Positions 33,355 through 34,393 of a stretch of DNA of 34,393 nucleotides are shown in pieces. Made by a program: the position numbers and the translations under genes. Within the stretch, counting starts at the first letter, position 1, and each line of letters begins with the position of its first letter. The notes under the pieces were generated by a model. It had not been told where the DNA came from. It saw only the letters and a list, made by a program, of their open reading frames with translations, and searched no databases. This DNA is from Sphingosinicella sp041621755 (GTDB lineage Bacteria > Pseudomonadota > Alphaproteobacteria > Sphingomonadales > Sphingomonadaceae), in assembly GCA_041621755.1 (NCBI GenBank), contig JBFKAE010000014.1, forward strand, positions 1 through 34,393, read 5' to 3'.

Positions 33355-33956
33355 AAGATGCACTCCTTGGATGGCGGGGGCGGCGCATTGCTACCAAATG
33401 GCTCGTTTTTGAAGATGGTATTCGATTCAATGGTCATGTTGTCGCTGCGTCCGAACGCACTTGCAGTCAGTGGGAAAAGAACCGGATAGGTAACGGTAAC
33501 GCCGTAAAAGACGATGTCTCCGGCCTGACCTGTGCCGCTCGCACCTCTATCTGCGTCCCATTGGCCATTGCCATTTATGTCCGTATAGCAATCACCCGCG
33601 CTCGGTTCGCCGCCAAAGGGCTCTACATCCGAGACGATGGGTTCGGGCTTTGCCACATTGTTGAAGCTTGAATAGCTTTTGATGTCGATATCGATCGATG
33701 CGTTGGCGATCGAGGACAATTGCTTTTTAGTGTATTCCTTGATGTAGTCGGCATCTACCGATCCTGTCGAACCCATACGCGCGACCTCGCGCAACACGCC
33801 TTCGGTATGCGATTTGCTGTAGGCGAGGTAGCCGATCTCGATCCCGCCCATCAGCATCACCGAGAGTGGCAGGCTGATTGCGGCAAATTCGATGAGATAG
33901 GAGCCGCGCTCATTGCGGTAGAGCCTATATGCACGTTTTATCAGTTTGCCGTACAT
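33351..33956 (-). CDS. TadE-like pilus protein with a calcium-site-like segment
   Basis: A 201-residue TadE-family protein. After NERGSYLIEFAAISLPLSVMLMGGIEIGYLAY (the TadE membrane helix with the family's Glu), the extracytoplasmic part includes DINGNGQWDADRG, which has the D-x-N-x-N-x-x-x-D spacing of EF-hand/dockerin-like calcium loops. Only one such loop is visible. The ATG at 33956 has AGGAGG eight bases upstream. It begins 12 bases after the vWA gene and overlaps the next gene, so the three form one operon for Flp/Tad pilus assembly. Confidence 0.83.
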   Translation of the reverse strand: MYGKLIKRAYRLYRNERGSYLIEFAAISLPLSVMLMGGIEIGYLAYSKSHTEGVLREVARMGSTGSVDADYIKEYTKKQLSSIANASIDIDIKSYSSFNNVAKPEPIVSDVEPFGGEPSAGDCYTDINGNGQWDADRGASGTGQAGDIVFYGVTVTYPVLFPLTASAFGRSDNMTIESNTIFKNEPFGSNAPPPPSKECIL

Positions 33957-33968
33957 GCCGTGCGCCTC

Positions 33969-34393
33969 CTATTGCGAAATCCGTAGATAACCGATGTTCT
34001 TGGCGATTTTGACAAAGGCGTCCTCGAGGTCGGCACCGTCGGTGGACTGGTAATAATGGTCGATAGATGTCGCGCAGGACTTCAGAGAAGTGGCATCGGT
34101 TGCGCCCACGCCCGTAGAAAATGCGACCGTGGAAATTTCAATGCCCGCGCGCTTTGCAGTCTCGCACAGAATGCGGAACCGACGGCGATGCTGTTCAGAG
34201 GCGTCCGAGCCGCTACTGATCGTGTGATTGTTGGCGTTTGACGGGTTCGTCTCATAACCAAAGGCGGTATAGTTGCTCTCTGCAGGTTCCAGCGCGCCGT
34301 CGGTCATGAATACGATGTAGCGATTAACGCCAAGCGGCATATTGCCATGACCCGGTTTGATATATGTGTTCGGGTTGGCGAACGGCAGTTGCG
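33969..34393 (-). CDS. TadG-like vWA-domain protein, C-terminal part (runs off window)
   Basis: The 5' end lies beyond the right edge; 140 codons of the C-terminal region are visible. YIVFMTDGALEP is the beta-strand and TDG motif of a von Willebrand A domain, followed by AGIEISTVAFSTG and the TadG-type ending SCATSIDHYYQSTDGADLEDAFVKIAKNIGYLRIS. TadG proteins combine a TadE-like N-terminal helix with this domain and help anchor or mature Flp pili at the envelope. It is the first of at least three co-oriented Tad genes. The N-terminal TadE-like part is not visible, so the name is by ending and context. Confidence 0.82.
   Translation of the reverse strand, partial: QLPFANPNTYIKPGHGNMPLGVNRYIVFMTDGALEPAESNYTAFGYETNPSNANNHTISSGSDASEQHRRRFRILCETAKRAGIEISTVAFSTGVGATDATSLKSCATSIDHYYQSTDGADLEDAFVKIAKNIGYLRISQ

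Noticed and set aside
1..34393. CRISPR array, intact transposase, prophage or toxin-antitoxin genes
   Set aside because: Looked for regular spaced repeats, transposase-like proteins and small paired toxin-antitoxin genes; none could be supported.

Overview
The window looks like a chromosomal segment of an alphaproteobacterium, most likely a sphingomonad (Sphingomonadales). The reasons are the GC-rich coding sequence (roughly mid to high 50s percent by eye), the mfd-sdhE / recG arrangement, adrenodoxin-type ferredoxin next to cysteine desulfurases, Flp/Tad pilus genes, and frequent GTG/TTG starts with 1-4 base gene overlaps. This placement is an inference from gene content; no rRNA or other phylogenetic marker was compared.

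Left part (1-5006): the 5' end of moaA on the minus strand, then two c-di-GMP-type signalling proteins with degenerate GGDEF sites (the first with an intact EAL phosphodiesterase domain), then a CelD-like GNAT acyltransferase. Positions 5003-11450 hold DNA repair: mfd and sdhE on the minus strand, with recG and a small secreted Sel1-repeat protein diverging on the plus strand. Positions 11461-19524 are housekeeping: tyrS, anmK, an alpha/beta hydrolase, a tightly overlapped operon of two class V cysteine desulfurases plus a [2Fe-2S] ferredoxin, proC, a MarR regulator and the divergent branched-chain aminotransferase ilvE.

Positions 19664-27121 form a surface-polysaccharide block: a small possible secreted protein, a 924-residue multi-SLBB export protein, a UDP-sugar 6-dehydrogenase, an ElyC/DUF218 membrane protein coupled to a UDP-glucuronate-epimerase-like enzyme, and an undecaprenyl-phosphate sugar-1-phosphate transferase. 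Together they could make acidic nucleotide sugars, start glycan assembly on the lipid carrier and export the product, but no flippase, polymerase or Wzc-like kinase is visible here.

A tRNA-Gln(TTG) gene follows. Downstream of it lies a low-density, more AT-rich stretch (27264-29754) that contains only an sbtA-sbtB pair (bicarbonate transporter plus PII-like partner) flanked by about 400 and 800 bases without a supportable gene. It looks like an acquired or remodelled islet. The right part (29755-34393) has a NodB-type polysaccharide deacetylase, the ABC-F factor EttA, and a minus-strand Tad-pilus operon (vWA/TadG-like, TadE-like, TadE-like) that runs off the window.

No CRISPR array, intact insertion sequence, prophage or recognised defence system was seen. 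The points most worth a second look are the sbtAB islet beside the tRNA, a near-perfect 20-base palindrome over the promoter of the cysteine desulfurase operon, the paired degenerate c-di-GMP proteins, and the unusual composition of the Tad minor pilins.
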